From NCBI GenBank assembly GCA_017475555.1, contig JAFVFL010000019.1, positions 62,001 to 126,000 of the forward strand: a DNA stretch of 64,000 nucleotides, written 5' to 3'. Below the pieces are notes generated by a model. That model was given only the letters and a program-made list of their open reading frames with translations. It was not told where the DNA came from and made no database searches. Positions 35,279 to 44,400 of this stretch are shown one piece after another. A program made the position numbers and the translations under genes. The stretch comes from Ruminococcus sp. (GTDB lineage Bacteria > Bacillota > Clostridia > Oscillospirales > Ruminococcaceae). Position 1 is the stretch's first letter. Each line of letters starts with the position of its first letter.

Positions 35279-35997
35279 CAGAGCATAAGGAGGATATAGT
35301 ACAGGAAAAGCACGGTGCAGATTATTATTGTGAATGCCGCTGCTGCACCGGAGCCTTTTCCGGCTGCGGTTATCATTTTGCCCTTGTTTTTTCTGTATTT
35401 TCCGTAGCTGAGCAGGAAAAGCAATGCTATGATATTCCCGGCACCTATTATTATCTGTATCACATACAGCCTTGTGCTGAGCAGGTCAACATAATTCTCA
35501 CTTTCAACAAAGATACCGCTTGCCGCAAACTCATTCATAAGCTGCTTCACGGACGGAGCGACCTTTGTCGGGAGCTTTCTTACCTTGCCCTTTATGCGGA
35601 CAAGCTCATTTGCCTCAAAATTTTCATCAAATTTCTTTCCGAAGCTTTTCGGGGCACGGACTGAGACTGCACTGTTCATGTCGTCGGAGAATATCAGATA
35701 GTAATATTCTTTAGCCGCCGGAATGAAGTTGATAGAGTGGGTATATTCGATAAAATAGCTGTTCGAGCCGTATTCTGCATACCCCTCGACCACTGTGTAT
35801 TTCTCAAAGCTGTTCTTGAATGAATCGTCAATGCTCTGCGGCTGTCTGACGAGACCGAGTATACCGAAAAGTATGCCCCATACAGCCATTGCGATAAGGA
35901 ATATGTAGGAAACCGCCTTATTGCCGGCAGGTGCAGGTGTCTCAACGTCTGTATTTCCGCCCTCGTTCAGTTTTTTTTCGTCGTAATTGATCTCCAT
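35278..35997 (-). CDS. Membrane protein of unknown function
   Basis: 239 aa. A polar N-terminus (to about 27), a membrane helix, an extracytoplasmic region of about 120 residues, then two helices near 175-195 and 215-237 with a basic loop between. No family recognised. It follows homoserine dehydrogenase by 17 nt and is probably co-transcribed. ATG 35997 with GAGAGGTGA is preferred to TTG 36012. Confidence 0.7.
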   Translation of the reverse strand: MEINYDEKKLNEGGNTDVETPAPAGNKAVSYIFLIAMAVWGILFGILGLVRQPQSIDDSFKNSFEKYTVVEGYAEYGSNSYFIEYTHSINFIPAAKEYYYLIFSDDMNSAVSVRAPKSFGKKFDENFEANELVRIKGKVRKLPTKVAPSVKQLMNEFAASGIFVESENYVDLLSTRLYVIQIIIGAGNIIALLFLLSYGKYRKNKGKMITAAGKGSGAAAAFTIIICTVLFLYYILLML

Positions 35998-36014
35998 TTT
36001 GTCACCTCTCAAGC

Positions 36015-37208
36015 TTATTCAAGCACCGGAATGAACGCCTTTGCACCAAGCTCTCCAGCTTTTGCGGCAGCCTCGTCATAGGTGAGGATATCCTCCGTTA
36101 CGAAGGAGACACCGCTCTCAGAGGAATACGCACCCTCTGCACTGCACTCAGCTCCGGCAGGAAGCCGGAAGTACCAGCGTGAGGAGAAGCTGCTTATCGG
36201 TGCTATGAAGCTGTCGTCGTCAGACGGCTCCCATGTCTGTGAATCAACTGTATTGTCGTGCTGTACGCTGTTTATAACGTCGCCGAGCACCGCACTTGCT
36301 GTCGGGAGCTTTCCGGCACCTCTGCCGTAGAACATCGCCTGGTCTATACCGTCAGCGTAGACCATAACGGCATTGAAAACATCGTTCACGCCCGATATTA
36401 TGCTGTCGAATGGCACGAGCATGGGCATTACCGCCGGGAGTATCCTGCCGTCATCAAGGCGTGTGACAGACGCTATGAGCTTTATCGCATATCCGAGCAC
36501 CTCTGCGGACTCAACGTCGCACAGCTCAAGTGAGGAGATACCCTTTGTGCAGACGCTCTTAGGATAAACGTGCTTTCCGTAGACGAGGGAGGATATTATA
36601 CATATCTTCCTGCACGCATCATGCCCCTCGATATCTGCTGTAGGGTCTTTTTCAGCGTAGCCAAGCTGCTGTGCGAGCTTCAGTGCTGTATCGAACGGCA
36701 TATTGTCGTTGTACATCTTTGTGAGTATGAAATTCGTTGTGCCGTTCAGGATACCAGCGACCCGTGAGATATCATTCGCCGCAAGGCATTTGTGCAGCGG
36801 ACGGATTATCGGTATAGCACCGCCGACGCTTGCCTCGAAGAAGAAGTTGCAGTTGTTATCCTTAGCGGTTTTCAGCAATATATCGCCTTTTTCTGCAACA
36901 AGCTCCTTGTTTGAGGTCGAAACGCTCTTGCCCTTTTCAAGACAAGCCTTTACGAAAGTGAAAGCCGGCTCAACGCCGCCCATGCACTCTGCGACAACGC
37001 TCACCTCATCATCATTCACGATATCATTGAAATCCTTGGTGAGCTTGTCCCTGTACGGCGAATCCGGGAAGTCTCTCAGGTCGAGGATATACTTTATATC
37101 CATTTCCTTCCCGGCACGCTTTTCTATGCTCTTTTTATTCTTGTAGAACAGCTCGACTACACCTGAGCCGACTACTCCGTAACCTAAAACTGCTGCTTTG
37201 ACTGACAT
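36015..37208 (-). CDS. hom: Homoserine dehydrogenase (no ACT domain)
   Basis: 397 aa. NAD(P) loop GYGVVGSGV, catalytic core GILNGTTNFILTKM and the Lys-bearing GYAEKDPTADIEGHDACRK. The usual C-terminal ACT regulatory domain (to about 430 aa) is absent. A separate ACT protein is encoded just upstream. Supplies homoserine for threonine and for the MetY route. GGAGG site before ATG. Confidence 0.94.
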   Translation of the reverse strand: MSVKAAVLGYGVVGSGVVELFYKNKKSIEKRAGKEMDIKYILDLRDFPDSPYRDKLTKDFNDIVNDDEVSVVAECMGGVEPAFTFVKACLEKGKSVSTSNKELVAEKGDILLKTAKDNNCNFFFEASVGGAIPIIRPLHKCLAANDISRVAGILNGTTNFILTKMYNDNMPFDTALKLAQQLGYAEKDPTADIEGHDACRKICIISSLVYGKHVYPKSVCTKGISSLELCDVESAEVLGYAIKLIASVTRLDDGRILPAVMPMLVPFDSIISGVNDVFNAVMVYADGIDQAMFYGRGAGKLPTASAVLGDVINSVQHDNTVDSQTWEPSDDDSFIAPISSFSSRWYFRLPAGAECSAEGAYSSESGVSFVTEDILTYDEAAAKAGELGAKAFIPVLE

Positions 37209-37267
37209 AATTTATTACCTCCGAAATGCCTGAAATACCGCAAAACTCCCCGAAATGCAGCAAGGCT

Positions 37268-37711
37268 CTATTCTGCCGAGAGTATCTTTACCTCAAGGAC
37301 TCCGTCAAGCTCAGCAACGGAGCTGAGAGAGACCGGTGATTCATCTGAAAGCCTGAGCGAGATATTTACCGCAGCTGCCCCGTCCACAGGGATACTCTGA
37401 TTCACAGTGAGTATATTGGCGTGGAGAGAGTGCAGAAATACCAGAACGCTCGAAAGGACTCCGGGACTGTCACTGAGGAGCAGATACAGATTTGCGATCT
37501 TTCTGCTGAACAGCTCATCATATGAGAAGATGCTGTCCTTATATTTATAGTAGGCACTCCTTGATATGCCGATACGCTTGCAGGCAGAGGCGAAGCTCTT
37601 CTCACTTTTCTGAGCCATGAGCTTTTTGACCTCAAGCACCTTTGTGAAGACATCTGGCAGTATTGCGGAGTCAACGACTATAAGCTGGGAGCTTTCAGAT
37701 CTTGTATCCAT
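37268..37711 (-). CDS. ACT domain protein (UPF0735/PheB type)
   Basis: 147 aa. A short helical region with GISRSAYYKYKDSIF (HTH-like) precedes an ACT domain (about 70-147: NLYLLLSDSPGVLSSVLVFL). ACT domains bind amino acids, so it may give feedback to the ACT-less homoserine dehydrogenase encoded 59 nt downstream. ATG 37711 has GGGGGAT upstream. Confidence 0.85.
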   Translation of the reverse strand: MDTRSESSQLIVVDSAILPDVFTKVLEVKKLMAQKSEKSFASACKRIGISRSAYYKYKDSIFSYDELFSRKIANLYLLLSDSPGVLSSVLVFLHSLHANILTVNQSIPVDGAAAVNISLRLSDESPVSLSSVAELDGVLEVKILSAE

Positions 37712-37767
37712 AGATATCCCCCTGTTGAATCGTCCGCCTGCGGCGAACAATTGTATATTACTTAATT

Positions 37768-37796
37768 ACTATATCATTTTTTCACTGATTTGTCAA
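37768..37796 (-). promoter_or_regulatory. Promoter of the ACT-hom operon
   Basis: Minus strand TTGACA (37796-37791), 17-nt spacer, TATAGT (37773-37768). Confidence 0.8.
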
Positions 37797-37836
37797 GTGT
37801 GAAAATGATATCTCTGTGAATTTTGTCTGTTTGAAA

Positions 37837-37853
37837 TTGAGAATGATTCTCAA
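37837..37853. promoter_or_regulatory. Fur-family box 1
   Basis: TTGAGAATGATTCTCAA, a perfect 7-1-7 dyad of the Fur/Zur/PerR kind, between the divergent hom and zinc-protein promoters. Confidence 0.75.
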
Positions 37854-37887
37854 ATGTGAAATTTGTGTGAAATTTCCGGCATTTGTA

Positions 37888-37916
37888 TTGACAATGCGGG
37901 GAAGCTGTGATAGAAT
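37888..37916 (+). promoter_or_regulatory. Promoter of the zinc-binding lipoprotein gene
   Basis: TTGACA (37888-37893), 17-nt spacer, TAGAAT (37911-37916). The start near 37923 falls inside Fur-family box 2. Confidence 0.82.
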
Positions 37917-37920
37917 CAAT

Positions 37921-37937
37921 TTGAGAATGATTCTCAA
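37921..37937. promoter_or_regulatory. Fur-family box 2
   Basis: Identical 17-mer to box 1, covering the expected transcription start, so a bound metal-loaded repressor would block this promoter. Confidence 0.8.
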
Positions 37938-37961
37938 ATTGGTATCAAAAGGAGAAAAACA

Positions 37962-38993
37962 ATGCTTTTCAGAAAGATCATTTCAGCGACAGCTGCTCTT
38001 GTCATCGGTACCGCAGCCCTTACAGCCTGCGGTGCTGCCGGAAGCAGCACAACACAGGACAGTACAGTATCACAGACAGATAAAACATCAGATAAGCTGA
38101 GTATCGTATGCACGATATTCCCGGAGTATGACTGGGTAAAGGAGATACTCGGAGAAAATGCTGACAGGGCACAGGTCACATACCTTCTTGACAATGGTAT
38201 CGACCTGCACAGCTTTCAGCCTACAGCGGACGATATGATGAAGATATCCACCTGCGATATATTTATATATGTGGGCGGAGAATCCGACGGCTGGGTGGAA
38301 AATGCTCTTGAAACTGCGGAGAATAAGGACATCAGGGTGATAGAGCTCATGGATATCCTCGGCGGAGCTGCCAAGGAGGAGGAGCTCAAGGAGGGTATGC
38401 AGGAGGAAGAGGAAGAGAGCGGAGAGGAAGAAGGTGAGGAGGAAGAGCCGGAGTATGACGAGCACGTCTGGCTGTCAGTAAGGAACGCAAGGCTCTTCTG
38501 TGAGGAGATAGAGCGGAATATCGCAGAGGCTGACCCGGAGTACGCAGAGGCTTACGGCAGGAACCTTGAAAGCTATACCGCAGAGCTTGATATGCTTGAC
38601 AGCGATCTTCAGGCACTTGCTGACAGGGCTGATATCAAAACGCTCGTATTCGGCGACAGATTCCCGTTCAGGTACTTTACGGACGACTACGGCTTTGACT
38701 ATTATGCGGCGTTTATCGGCTGCTCTGCGGAGACTGAGGCAAGCTTCGACACGATCGCCTTCCTTGCACAGAAGGTCAATGAGCTTGAATGCGATACGAT
38801 ATTCACGCTTGAAAACTCCGATAAATCAATTGCGGAGACGATAATCAGCACATCCGGAAGAGATGCCCGGATCGCCGAGCTTGATTCGCTCCAGTCCGTC
38901 TACGGCGAGGATATCGAAAACGGTGCGTCATATATATCCCTTATGAGGAAAAATCTTGACGTTCTGAATGATGTGCTTGTGGATAAGGGCTGA
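37962..38993 (+). CDS. Zinc/manganese ABC transporter binding lipoprotein (ZnuA-like)
   Basis: 343-aa lipoprotein: signal peptide with lipobox LTAC (Cys23). Metal-ligand regions fit the cluster A-I family (GIDLHSFQP; DEHVWLSVRNA). ZnuA proteins have a His-rich mobile loop before the second His; here that loop is Glu-rich (about residues 140-165). No ATPase or permease follows, so these must be elsewhere. Two Fur/Zur-type boxes point to zinc (Zur) control. Manganese or iron remains possible. Confidence 0.87.
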   Translation: MLFRKIISATAALVIGTAALTACGAAGSSTTQDSTVSQTDKTSDKLSIVCTIFPEYDWVKEILGENADRAQVTYLLDNGIDLHSFQPTADDMMKISTCDIFIYVGGESDGWVENALETAENKDIRVIELMDILGGAAKEEELKEGMQEEEEESGEEEGEEEEPEYDEHVWLSVRNARLFCEEIERNIAEADPEYAEAYGRNLESYTAELDMLDSDLQALADRADIKTLVFGDRFPFRYFTDDYGFDYYAAFIGCSAETEASFDTIAFLAQKVNELECDTIFTLENSDKSIAETIISTSGRDARIAELDSLQSVYGEDIENGASYISLMRKNLDVLNDVLVDKG

Positions 38994-39003
38994 GATAAAT
39001 CGC

Positions 39004-39031
39004 TTGACATTTGCTGCGGTTATGGTATAAT
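39004..39031 (+). promoter_or_regulatory. Promoter of dapF-dapL
   Basis: TTGACA (39004-39009), 16-nt spacer, TATAAT (39026-39031). Confidence 0.8.
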
Positions 39032-39037
39032 ATAGGT

Positions 39038-39147
39038 GTACGGTACGGCAGATGTGTTAGCAGCAGCTGCCGGTGAACGCCGTACAATGCTTTACTGTTT
39101 GCCGGCATTTGCTGTGACGGGTGTACTGCTTCGGAATGGAGTATGTG
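39038..39147 (+). ncRNA. Structured 5' leader of dapF
   Basis: About 110 nt. GTACGGC (39043-39049) can pair with GCCGTAC (39079-39085). CAGCAGCTGCCGG (39061-39073) can pair with CCGGCATTTGCTG (39102-39114) at 12 of 13 positions including one G-U. The two helices cross, so they form a pseudoknot or exclude each other. It lacks the known lysine riboswitch signature. No terminator T run, so control of translation is more likely if it is a switch. Confidence 0.4.
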
Positions 39148-40026
39148 ATGAAGTTTACAAAAATGCATGGTATCGGCAATGATTACATCTATATCAATTG
39201 CTTCGACGAGATAGTTGATGAGCCTGAAAAGGTATCTGTAGTCCTGAGCGATGTCCGCAAGGGTATCGGCTCTGACGGGCTTGTTCTCATTATGCCCTCT
39301 GACAAGGCGGATTTCCGTATGCGTATCTTCAACGCTGACGGCTCAGAGGCTATGATGTGCGGAAACGCAACAAGGTGCATCGGAAAATATGTCTACGACA
39401 AGGGGCTTACTGACAAGGAGCATATCACCCTTGAGACAAATTCCGGGATAAAGTATCTCGACCTCACTGCTGCTGACGGCAGAGTGGTGTCCGTTACTGT
39501 CGATATGGGAGAGGCTGTGCTTACACCGGCGGATATACCGATGAACAGCAGCCTTGACAGATTCGTTGCACAGCCTGTCAACGTTGCAGGAAATGAAGTC
39601 AAGATGACCTGCGTTTCAATGGGAAATCCCCATGCGGTCATTTTTACTGAGGGTATCGACGGGCTTGACCTTGAAAAAATCGGGCCTGCGTATGAAAACC
39701 ACGAGCTTTTCCCGAACCGGGTGAATACTGAATTTATTGAGGTAAAGGACGGAAGCACCCTGAGAATGCGTGTATGGGAGAGAGGCAGCGGAGAGACGTT
39801 TGCGTGCGGAACAGGTGCGTGTGCGAGTGCTGTTGCGGCGGTGCTGAACGGGTACTGCAAGCACGGCGAGGATATCCTTATACATCTCCGGGGCGGCGAC
39901 CTTGTGATAAATTACCGCACGGACGGGCACGTTATCATGACGGGGCCTGCTGAGTTCATATGCGAGGGCACTGTTGAGGACGAATATATCGAAAAAGCAA
40001 AGGAGAATGTAGTATGCCGAAGCTGA
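39148..40026 (+). CDS. dapF: Diaminopimelate epimerase
   Basis: 292 aa, converting LL- to meso-diaminopimelate. MKFTKMHGIGNDYIYI start; catalytic Cys pair in MMCGNATRC and FACGTGACAS. ATG 39148 with GGAG upstream is preferred to ATG 39121. Overlaps dapL by 13 nt. Supplies lysine and peptidoglycan precursors. Confidence 0.96.
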   Translation: MKFTKMHGIGNDYIYINCFDEIVDEPEKVSVVLSDVRKGIGSDGLVLIMPSDKADFRMRIFNADGSEAMMCGNATRCIGKYVYDKGLTDKEHITLETNSGIKYLDLTAADGRVVSVTVDMGEAVLTPADIPMNSSLDRFVAQPVNVAGNEVKMTCVSMGNPHAVIFTEGIDGLDLEKIGPAYENHELFPNRVNTEFIEVKDGSTLRMRVWERGSGETFACGTGACASAVAAVLNGYCKHGEDILIHLRGGDLVINYRTDGHVIMTGPAEFICEGTVEDEYIEKAKENVVCRS

Positions 40027-41234
40027 ATGAAAATTTTCTGACACTTGAGAAGAATTACTTATTTATTAATATAGCGAAGAAGATATCCGCATTCCGTGAG
40101 GAGCAGCCGGACGCTGACATTATCCGCATGGGTATCGGCGATGTTACGCTCCCGATAGCACCTGTGGTAGTTGAGGCTATGAAAAAGGGCTGTGACGAAA
40201 TGGGCGTGAAGGAGACGTTCAGGGGCTATGAGGACAGCGGTGCAGGCTATGATTTCCTGAGAGAAGCCGTTTCCGGATACTATAAGAGCCTCGGTGCTGA
40301 CGTTGCACCCGGCGAGATAAGGATAAACGACGGAGCAAAGAGCGACTGCGGAAATATCGTTGATATTTTCGGAGACGATAATATAATTCTCGTCACTGAC
40401 CCGGCTTATCCGGTGTACGTTGACTCGAACCTGATGAGTGGCAGAAAAATAATCTACGCTGACTCGAATGAGGAGAACGGATTCGCTGCAATGCCGGATC
40501 ACAGTGTTCATGCGGATATCATCTATCTGTGCTCGCCGAATAACCCTACAGGCTCGGTGTACACCGCTGAGCAGCTTGCAGAGTGGATAGGCTATGCAAG
40601 GGAGAATGACGCCGTTATCATCTATGATTCGGCTTATGAGGCGTTTATAACATCTCCGGGAGTGCCGAGGAGCATATACTGTGTCGAGGGTGCGAAGGAG
40701 TGTGCTATCGAGATGTGCTCCCTGTCAAAGACAGCCGGCTTTACCGGTCTGCGCTGCGGATATACCGTTATCCCGGACGAGCTTTACGTAAAGTCCTCAG
40801 ATGGCACGGACGTGCAGCTCTCGCAGCTCTGGGGCAGGAGACAGGGCAGTAAGTTCAACGGAGTTTCCTACCCGGTACAGTGTGCGGCAGCGGCGGTATT
40901 CACTGACGAGGGACTGCGGCAGGTGCATGAGAATATAGCGTACTATCAGGAGAATGCACGCATCATATCTGACACTATGACAAGGCTTGGGATAAAGTTC
41001 ACGGGCGGAGTAAATTCGCCTTATATATGGTTCAAATGCCCGAATGATATGGGCAGCTGGGAGTTTTTCGACCTTATGCTGCACAGGATAGCGGTCGTCG
41101 GAACACCGGGTGCAGGCTTCGGAAGAAACGGCGAGGGCTGGTTCAGGCTGACTGCCTTCGGCGACAGACAGAGGACTGTCGAGGCAATGGAGCGGTTTGA
41201 GAAGCTTGTTGCTGAGATGAAGGATATCAGGTGA
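40014..41234 (+). CDS. dapL: LL-diaminopimelate aminotransferase
   Basis: 406-aa PLP aminotransferase converting tetrahydrodipicolinate directly to LL-diaminopimelate. IRMGIGDVTLPI, ETFRGYEDSGAGYDFLREA and SLSKTAGFTGLRCGY (PLP Lys) are DapL hallmarks. Together with dapF it forms the short DAP pathway, so dapC/dapE are not needed. Confidence 0.96.
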   Translation: MPKLNENFLTLEKNYLFINIAKKISAFREEQPDADIIRMGIGDVTLPIAPVVVEAMKKGCDEMGVKETFRGYEDSGAGYDFLREAVSGYYKSLGADVAPGEIRINDGAKSDCGNIVDIFGDDNIILVTDPAYPVYVDSNLMSGRKIIYADSNEENGFAAMPDHSVHADIIYLCSPNNPTGSVYTAEQLAEWIGYARENDAVIIYDSAYEAFITSPGVPRSIYCVEGAKECAIEMCSLSKTAGFTGLRCGYTVIPDELYVKSSDGTDVQLSQLWGRRQGSKFNGVSYPVQCAAAAVFTDEGLRQVHENIAYYQENARIISDTMTRLGIKFTGGVNSPYIWFKCPNDMGSWEFFDLMLHRIAVVGTPGAGFGRNGEGWFRLTAFGDRQRTVEAMERFEKLVAEMKDIR

Positions 41235-41247
41235 GATGAAATTATTG

Positions 41248-41282
41248 ACCGGAGCGGTTCAGTGAGCCGTTCCGGTTTTTTT
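41248..41282 (+). terminator. Terminator of dapF-dapL
   Basis: ACCGGAGCGG and CCGTTCCGGT pair (one G-U) around a 9-nt loop, then seven or more Ts. Confidence 0.9.
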
Positions 41283-41288
41283 GCAGCC

Positions 41289-41328
41289 TTCACAGCATTT
41301 CACAGCAATTCACAGCGTTTCACAAATA
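41289..41328 (+). repeat. Short 10-bp tandem repeat TTCACAGCNN
   Basis: Three full units (41289, 41299, 41309) and a partial fourth (41319), close to one helical turn per unit, 33 nt before the -35 of the dockerin-protein gene. Confidence 0.6.
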
Positions 41329-41360
41329 GTATATTTTGGGATAAAATTTATAGAAAACTA

Positions 41361-41389
41361 TTGACAAAGAAGAAATAAAGTGTTAAAAT
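41361..41389 (+). promoter_or_regulatory. Promoter of the dockerin metalloprotease gene
   Basis: TTGACA (41361-41366), 17-nt spacer, TAAAAT (41384-41389). Confidence 0.82.
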
Positions 41390-41466
41390 GTAAGAAGATT
41401 TTATTGCGGCAATAGGCAGCTGCAAGATATCGGAAACAAAATATATAATTTATGGAGGGGAAGTCT

Positions 41467-44400
41467 ATGAACAGACTGAAAAGAGTGATGGCAGCGGTGT
41501 CTGCTATCGCTATGCTGTGCGGCGGGAGCGGCTTGCAGACAACTGCGGCTGAGATCACCTCAGACGTTATCACAGCAAATGAAAAACAGGCTTCAGAGCT
41601 GAAAACAAGGGACGTATGGTGTGCGAATGAGGACGTCAACCGGTGGGAGTCGGAGCATTTCCAGTTCATCTGGGGAAAGAACGGTGCTGATTCTTCAAAG
41701 ATAACGACGAGCTTCCTTGAGGAAAATGCCAAGAACCTTGAGGCGTGCTGGAACGTGTATATGAACGACCTGCACATGGAGCCGCCTACGCAGTCGGTCG
41801 AGGAATATCTCAGGGACGGAAATGAGTACAAGGTCAATTTCTATATCTCCGGCACAGGTCTTTCGCCGTTTGAGGATGACTGGGCGTACATGGGATATGA
41901 TAACCAGGGCTATGCGTTCATGTTCTGCTGCGTCGGTGCTATGCAGAACAGCCCGAATCCGTCATGGGTGCTCCCGCATGAGTTCGGTCATGTTGTGACT
42001 GCTCATCAGAGGGGCTGGAACAGCAACAAGTATGCTTCTGCACTTTGGGAGGCTATAGCAAACTGGTACAGGGAGCAGTTCCTGTATTCTGACTACTACC
42101 AGCAGTGGGCAGGCGTTACCGGAGTTACTGACTTCTTCGAGACATACATGAAAAACCTCTGCTTTACGCCGATCATCGGACGTGACAACTATGCGGCGTG
42201 GTTCTTTTTACAGTACCTCACCGAGAATCCGGATAACCTCGGCAACCTCGGCAGCAGCTTTGTCAAGGATCTCATGCAGCAGGGGCAGGTCGATGAATAC
42301 CTCTACAAGGAGATAGCCCGCCTTTCAGATACGGATATGAAGGAGCTTCTCGGCAACTACGCAAAGAGAGTTGCTACCTTCGACCTTGCACACAAGTCTG
42401 ACTACGCTGCAAGAATGGAGCAGCTGACCAGCAGCGGTGCATGGAACTGGGGAGAGATGTACACTGTCCTTGAAAAGACCACATCAAAGGATAATTACTA
42501 TACAGTCCCGACAGAGCGTGCTCCGCAGCAGTTCGGCATAAACCTTATACCCCTTGAGATAACCGGAGATACGATCTCTGTTACGCTTGAGGGTCTCAGC
42601 GACACAGATGGTGCTGACTGGCGTGCTTGTATCGCTGTTGAGCCGTATTCCGGACAGACAAGGTATTCAGATCTGTTCAAGCCCGGAGAGACCGGAACTA
42701 TCAGTGCCGGTACTGATGTACGGAGTGCGTACCTTGTGGTCACCGCAACTCCTGACGAGTCCGCTTGGCAGGAGATAGGCGTTCCGTGGGCATACGGCAC
42801 AGGTGAATTTGACGAAAACAATTATCCGTTCCTTAGCAAGAACCGCTATCCCTACGCTGTAACTATCGACGGAGCGAGCGTGCTTCAGACACAGATCAGC
42901 GGGGCAACGCTCAGAGGACACTACCACTCCAACGGCGGCGGATTTGTTGCAGATACAGCAACAGTTGCGGACAGCGTTTACGTGGGGCCTAATGCAAAAG
43001 TGCTTGAATATGCTAATGTTTCCGGAAATGCTGTAATCGACGGTTATGCGATAGTCACCGGCTCGGCTAAGGTCTCCGGAAATGCGGTAGTCAACGGCCA
43101 TGCTGTTGTTGCGGAGAATGCACAGGTAAAGGACAATGCGATAATCAGCGACTATGCCGGAGTTATGGGTCAGTCTGTGATATCCGACAACGCAAGAGTT
43201 ATAGAGAGCGGACTTGTTTTCAACACATACAAGGTATCGGACAATGCTACTGTAAAGGGCGTGGCTTACTGTCTCGCAGGCGGCTCAGCCTCCGGTCAGG
43301 CAATGCCGGACGGCGACTACTACGACGATTCCGGCAGAGGCGTCCGGGCTGGTTCTGTTTATGGCTGGGCAAGTCCGGACAGCTATGTAAACTCACGCAC
43401 CTACACTGACGGACAGGTCGCAGGGCTTGAATTCGGCACTGACAGCTCCGTTGTCGCAAAGGATACCTACACCTCGACATACGGACTTGTGCATGGAGGT
43501 GCTTCGTGGGCAGCTGAAAAGACGAGCGGCAAGGGCGTGCTTACGCTCACAGGCGGAGCACTCACAGGAGACAGCTCATATGCTGCACTGCACGACGCTG
43601 ACTATCAGACGGCAGTGCTCCTGCGTGACGATGAGTACCAGTCACTGTTCACATTTGCCGATAATGAGGGCAAGAAGGGTCTGACAGTGTTCGCACAGGA
43701 CGGCAGTATCTGTCTCAGAGCATTTGTTGACAGAAACGGTACGACCGAGGAAGTGACGGTCAATAATGCCTATAAGCCCGGTGAATGGGTGACTGTCAGC
43801 ACGATAATCACAGGAGATACCGCAAAGCTCGTTGTAAACAACGGCAGAGAGGTACTCACTGAGTCCGGAGCATTTACGATAGATCCGGTCGATATAATGA
43901 GCAATGACACAAGATATTCCATAGGCGAGGGCATGAACGGCTCTATGGACTTCTTCCGTGTATATTACAAGGAGGTCGCTGAGCCGGAGTATTATTACAC
44001 CGAAACTGAGGATATTTCGGCAGAGGCGAAGCAGGGGACGATAAAGCTCTCTGTTGTAGATGCACAGACCGGCGAGTATGTCAATGTGCCGGGCGTTTCT
44101 CTCCAGGGTATCCCGTGCAGATATGTTGATGACCCGGATAAGGAGCTGCCGGGCAATATCGCAGTCACAAGCGTGAGCGTGGACGGAAATCCGTTTGAGA
44201 CGAAGGTGCTGGCTCAGACCGGTACAGGTGAGTTCTGGCTCAGCTGGTCGGCAGTTATCCTGCGGGGTCTTCCTGAGGGATATGAGAGCTATGAGTCAGA
44301 CAGCGTGGTTTTCGATGAGACTGATTCCGCCGAGATAACCCTCAGGCTGTACAAGGCTCAGGAGACTACAGCAGCTGCCACGACCACGACGGCTCCTCCG

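Noticed and set aside
39038..39147. Known lysine riboswitch before dapF
   Set aside because: The leader is too short and lacks the conserved L-box core.
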